From Chitinophagales bacterium (GTDB lineage Bacteria; Bacteroidota; Bacteroidia; Chitinophagales; JAHDHT01): 18,329 nucleotides of DNA. Shown piece after piece: positions 15,656 through 18,329 of this stretch. The stretch spans positions 1-18,329 of the forward strand of contig JAHDHT010000015.1 in NCBI GenBank assembly GCA_020631175.1. Direction: 5' to 3'. Position numbers and translations under genes: made by a program. Position 1 is the stretch's first letter. The number at the start of each line of letters is the position of its first letter. The notes below the pieces were generated by a model, which ran no database searches, was not told the origin of the DNA, and saw only the letters and a list, made by a program, of their open reading frames with translations.

Positions 15656-16303
15656 TTACCCGCAATTAATTTGAAAAGCATTCTTTAATATACTTTGAGT
15701 TTGCGGCCCCTCAGACATAAGCAGATCAAGCACCGCCGCATTATGGATAAACGGATTTTTGCTGCCGAATAATTGAAAGTAATTCGGTTGCTGGAAACCC
15801 TCTAAAGCCTGAAATTTCTTGTGTTGACCCTCATAATTGGAAAAGATAAAATCTTCTTTAGTTGTTTCTTTGTTAAGTACATTGAAATCTGAAGTAATTA
15901 CCTTCCAGGATTTAAGCATATGCAGTATAGCCATGTTTAACTCCCACAGAAATTGATATTTTTTTGAGTATATATCACTAATATCTGTTTCATAATATTC
16001 ATAAAATGCTGCCTTTTTGTAAGAGTTCTGAATTGTTCTTAGATGTTGTCTTCTCCAGGCTTCATCATAAGCAATTTCAATGTTTTGATAAGGTGTATTC
16101 AAATTGAATTTACGCAGTGGTACAGAAAGAATGAGTTTGCCATTTGGGCCTGCAACCTGACAACGATTTCGGTGAGATGCTTTAATAAATCTTCCATCCA
16201 GATTAAAATTTACCCTGTTATGATTCGTTATCAAAGCAGCAACTGAAAGGGATGGCCAATAAGTTAATTCAATTAAGAGTGGATTATGACGCTGATCTTT
16301 CAA
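15656..16303 (-). CDS. WbqC-family protein, 215 aa
   Basis: This matches the WbqC-like family (PF08889). The visible conserved blocks are the N-terminal LLIELTYWPSLS, KASHRNRCQVAGPNGKLILS with VPL (residues 41-63), WRRQHLRTIQNSYKKAAFYE (83-102) and the C-terminal FIHNAAVLDLLMSEGP (185-200). The length is normal for the family. WbqC was named from a polysaccharide (O-antigen) cluster, but its biochemical activity is not established, and in Bacteroidota it is a common cytoplasmic protein. The only in-frame start after the upstream stop (16322-16324) and before the conserved blocks is a TTG at 16303; no ATG is available there, so the start codon is TTG or something rarer. It is the first gene of the minus-strand run and diverges from the GWxTD gene. 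Confidence 0.88.
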   Translation of the reverse strand: MKDQRHNPLLIELTYWPSLSVAALITNHNRVNFNLDGRFIKASHRNRCQVAGPNGKLILSVPLRKFNLNTPYQNIEIAYDEAWRRQHLRTIQNSYKKAAFYEYYETDISDIYSKKYQFLWELNMAILHMLKSWKVITSDFNVLNKETTKEDFIFSNYEGQHKKFQALEGFQQPNYFQLFGSKNPFIHNAAVLDLLMSEGPQTQSILKNAFQINCG

Positions 16304-16322
16304 ATACGGATGGAATTTATTT

Positions 16323-16330
16323 TATTTTTG
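16323..16330 (+). promoter_or_regulatory. Candidate -7 promoter element for the GWxTD gene
   Basis: TATTTTTG matches the Bacteroidota consensus TAnnTTTG exactly. A TTTC at 16298-16301 lies 21 bp upstream, one base from the -33 TTTG. Transcription would start close to the ATG at 16345, leaving a leader of under 10 nt. No Shine-Dalgarno is present. Confidence 0.38.
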
Positions 16331-16332
16331 CT

Positions 16333-16340
16333 GAAATATA
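16333..16340 (-). promoter_or_regulatory. Weak candidate -7 element for the WbqC gene
   Basis: The minus strand reads TATATTTC, seven of eight to TAnnTTTG, within the 41-bp divergent gap. Transcription would begin about 20-25 nt before the TTG start. It overlaps the region where the plus-strand promoter is expected, so the two divergent genes may share regulation. Confidence 0.22.
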
Positions 16341-16344
16341 GACA

Positions 16345-17850
16345 ATGAAGTTAGTTTACTTATCTATAATTTTTGGATTGTTTTCATTTGGGAATCTGTT
16401 TGGCATTTCGGCTGAAACAAATTTAGAAATATACCTGACTCCTGAAAAACAAAGTTACCTGGAATTTCAAATTTTAATCCCGGGAAGTACAGTAGAATTT
16501 GCTTTGGTTGAAAATGAAGGTTATGCTGCTGCAATTGAGGCAACATTCGTTTTATTTATGAATGAAGAAATTGTAAAAGCGGATAAATTTATAATTAACA
16601 GTGAACGGGTAAAATCGAAAACAGATCTTAATTTTAACTTAATCGATGTAAAGCGTTATTTCACCGATTTTGGGAAATATAAATTTGAATGGGTATTTAA
16701 GGATTTAAATAAAGAAGGCAACAAGAAAACCATAGACGGTGAAATTAATCTGGTTGAACCTTTACCTGATCCTTTTTTCTCTTTCATTAGCCTAGCAGAA
16801 TCTGTTCAGGCAGCAAAGACACAAACTGATTTTACTAAAAATGGATTTGATATTGTTCCCAATGTAATTTCATATTATCCTTCCGCATTAAAAAATCTGT
16901 CTTTTTATGCTGAGTTATACGATTTTGAAAACAAATTAGATAAGGAAGAATACACCTTAAAGTATTACATCCTTCCTACAGATAAAAGCTCAGTAGATTT
17001 AAGTTATTTAAAAAAACGCTTTAGCAAATCAAAAAAAATAAAGCCTGAAAAATTAAATGTCATTATAGATCAATTTGACATTTCGGATTTAATGTCCGGT
17101 AATTATTTTTTACATCTTGAATTATATGATGAAGAAAAATTGATCAGCAGCATTAACGAAGTATTTTACCGCAATAATAAAAAAAGAGTTATTGCTCAAA
17201 ATGAAATTGCAACTAATGATATTGAAAACAGTTTTGTTGATTCTTTAGACACAGATGCATTACGTTATTATTTGGGAGGAATTTTACCATTGCTAACAGA
17301 TAATGAGTATATCTTAATTGAAAATAGTATTGCTCAAAGCAGTGATACAACAATGAAAAAAGTATTATATAAATTCTGGGTCGACCAATCCGGACAAGCA
17401 TTAGCAGGGCAATCATTTAAAGATTATGCTTTAATTTTAAAACAGGTCGAATTAGAATATGGCACATCTTTATTTAAGGGTTATGATACTGACCGAGGAA
17501 GAGTATTTTTAAAGTACGGTATTCCAGATGATAAATTAGTTGTAAATAATGAACCGGGTGCATTCCCATATGAGATCTGGCATTACTACAGTGTAGATGA
17601 AACCAATCAAAGCAATTGTAAATTCGTTTTTTATAATCCTGACAAAGTTTCGAATAATTATGTTTTATTACATTCTCAGGTTCGGGGTGAAATTAGAAAT
17701 GATCGCTGGGCAAATGAATTATACAATGCATTTGACGCGAGTAACAATGCCAGTGATTTAGACAACACTAATGTAAGAGGCTTTTACGGAGCACGAGCAA
17801 TAGATTATTTTAACGACAACAGAGTACGTGGCGGCAACACAAGAGAGTAG
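16345..17850 (+). CDS. GWxTD domain-containing protein, 501 aa
   Basis: The N-terminus is a signal peptide (MKLVYLSIIFGLFSFGNLFG, likely cleaved near ISAE at residues 21-24), so the product is exported. Residues of about 25-290 are beta-rich and unrecognised. The C-terminal part matches the GWxTD domain (PF20094). It has YLGGILPLLTDNEY, KFWVDQSG, then G379-Y-D-T-D383 followed by RGRVFLKYGIPDD (family motif GWxTDRGxVxIxYGxPD), then PYEIWHYY (408-415), and a terminal block with FVFYNPDKVSNNYVLLHSQ and RNDRWANELY. The Trp of the name-giving motif is Tyr here, which is a conservative change. The family is widespread in Bacteroidota and has no established function. The next gene overlaps or closely follows on the same strand, so the pair is probably an operon connected with the cell envelope. 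Confidence 0.92.
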   Translation: MKLVYLSIIFGLFSFGNLFGISAETNLEIYLTPEKQSYLEFQILIPGSTVEFALVENEGYAAAIEATFVLFMNEEIVKADKFIINSERVKSKTDLNFNLIDVKRYFTDFGKYKFEWVFKDLNKEGNKKTIDGEINLVEPLPDPFFSFISLAESVQAAKTQTDFTKNGFDIVPNVISYYPSALKNLSFYAELYDFENKLDKEEYTLKYYILPTDKSSVDLSYLKKRFSKSKKIKPEKLNVIIDQFDISDLMSGNYFLHLELYDEEKLISSINEVFYRNNKKRVIAQNEIATNDIENSFVDSLDTDALRYYLGGILPLLTDNEYILIENSIAQSSDTTMKKVLYKFWVDQSGQALAGQSFKDYALILKQVELEYGTSLFKGYDTDRGRVFLKYGIPDDKLVVNNEPGAFPYEIWHYYSVDETNQSNCKFVFYNPDKVSNNYVLLHSQVRGEIRNDRWANELYNAFDASNNASDLDNTNVRGFYGARAIDYFNDNRVRGGNTRE

Positions 17851-18329
17851 TTTCAGGGTTCGATTAAATTATTATTTTTTTAAAAAATTTATTTACACAA
17901 TGGCTTCACTGCCGATGTGGTTTTTGCATGGTTTCTCCCCTTTTTTAGAATTTATATTACATCGGGTTTTAGCTTATCGTAAAAAAGTTGTCGAAGATAA
18001 TATTAGAAATGCATTTCCTGCTTTTTCAGAAACAGAATTAAATAAAACCGTAAAGGGTTTCTATAAAAATCTAAGCCAGATTTTTGTAGAAAGTATAAAA
18101 GTTTTCGGATTGAATGAAGAAAGCATTCAAAAACATTTTGTTTTAGAAAATGCCTCATTGCTTGATCCTTTTTATAAAGAATGTAGGTCGGTGATTATAG
18201 CTGCTGCTCATTTATCAAATTGGGAAATTGGAGCAGGAATTGGGAAGCAGTTTGACCATAATTGTATTATGTTAATGAAGGATTTAAAAAATCCATTGAT
18301 TAGTGAAGAGGCTCGTTTGTCTCGTTCGA
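17828..18329 (+). CDS. Lipid A biosynthesis (LpxL/HtrB-type) lauroyl acyltransferase, N-terminal part
   Basis: The reading frame is open to the window edge. It shows the family's membrane-anchored start (SLPMWFLHGF...FILHRVLAYRKKVVEDNIRNAFP), the F-Y-K-N-L-x-Q-x-F-V-E-S-I-K helix and the catalytic HX4D/E motif as HLSNWE (H at 18209-18211, E at 18224-18226). The enzyme transfers an acyl chain to lipid A precursors or other lipids at the inner membrane. The start is uncertain. The first ATG (17900) would cut the hydrophobic N-terminus, whereas the frame upstream (RLNYYFFKKFIYT before MASLP) aligns in pattern with the usual anchor helix. The only standard start upstream, after the stop at 17801, is a GTG at 17828, which overlaps the GWxTD gene by 23 bp. 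The C-terminal half is outside the window. Confidence 0.85.
   Translation, partial: MAATQESSFRVRLNYYFFKKFIYTMASLPMWFLHGFSPFLEFILHRVLAYRKKVVEDNIRNAFPAFSETELNKTVKGFYKNLSQIFVESIKVFGLNEESIQKHFVLENASLLDPFYKECRSVIIAAAHLSNWEIGAGIGKQFDHNCIMLMKDLKNPLISEEARLSRS

Noticed and set aside
16043..16246. Plus-strand open frame of 67 codons opposite the WbqC gene
   Set aside because: It is fully antisense to conserved WbqC blocks and has no recognisable features.

Overview
The window comes from a Gram-negative Bacteroidota genome. Supporting signs are SprB-type repeats, lamin-tail/CotH surface-protein modules, a GWxTD-domain gene, a WbqC-family gene, an LpxL/HtrB-type lipid acyltransferase, AT-rich DNA, gene starts without Shine-Dalgarno sequences, and matches to the Bacteroidota -7 promoter element (TAnnTTTG). 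I cannot place it below phylum level.

Layout. Positions 1-13303 (minus strand) are one uninterrupted reading frame of at least 4434 codons that runs off the left edge: a giant secreted, modular surface protein. From its N-terminus it has a signal peptide, a lamin-tail-like domain, a beta-sandwich, a chitobiase-like domain, a CotH-type kinase domain, an InlB-like repeat, two lamin-tail-like domains, a PKD domain, 21 SprB-like repeats and at least 20 Ig/PKD-like repeats. After a 192-bp gap with a candidate promoter and two small inverted repeats comes a second secreted protein of 705 aa (13496-15613, minus). It is followed 42 bp further on by a WbqC-family gene (15656-16303, minus), which is first in this minus-strand run. 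A 41-bp divergent promoter region separates it from two plus-strand genes: a GWxTD-domain protein (16345-17850) and a lipid A-type acyltransferase, cut off by the right edge.

How the parts fit. The two minus-strand secreted proteins look like cell-surface or secreted products of the type IX secretion route, although the C-terminal sorting domain of the giant lies outside the window. The plus-strand pair and the WbqC gene look like envelope-related housekeeping genes.

The most striking signal is the repeat register of the giant protein. Cysteine codons of the 21 SprB-like units are spaced alternately 222 and 225 bp apart, without a single exception over 4.5 kb. The last eight Ig-like units are spaced exactly 237 bp apart. 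The protein also places a kinase-like CotH domain at the N-terminal end of a very long disulfide-rich stalk. I see no RNA gene, CRISPR array, insertion sequence or phage feature.
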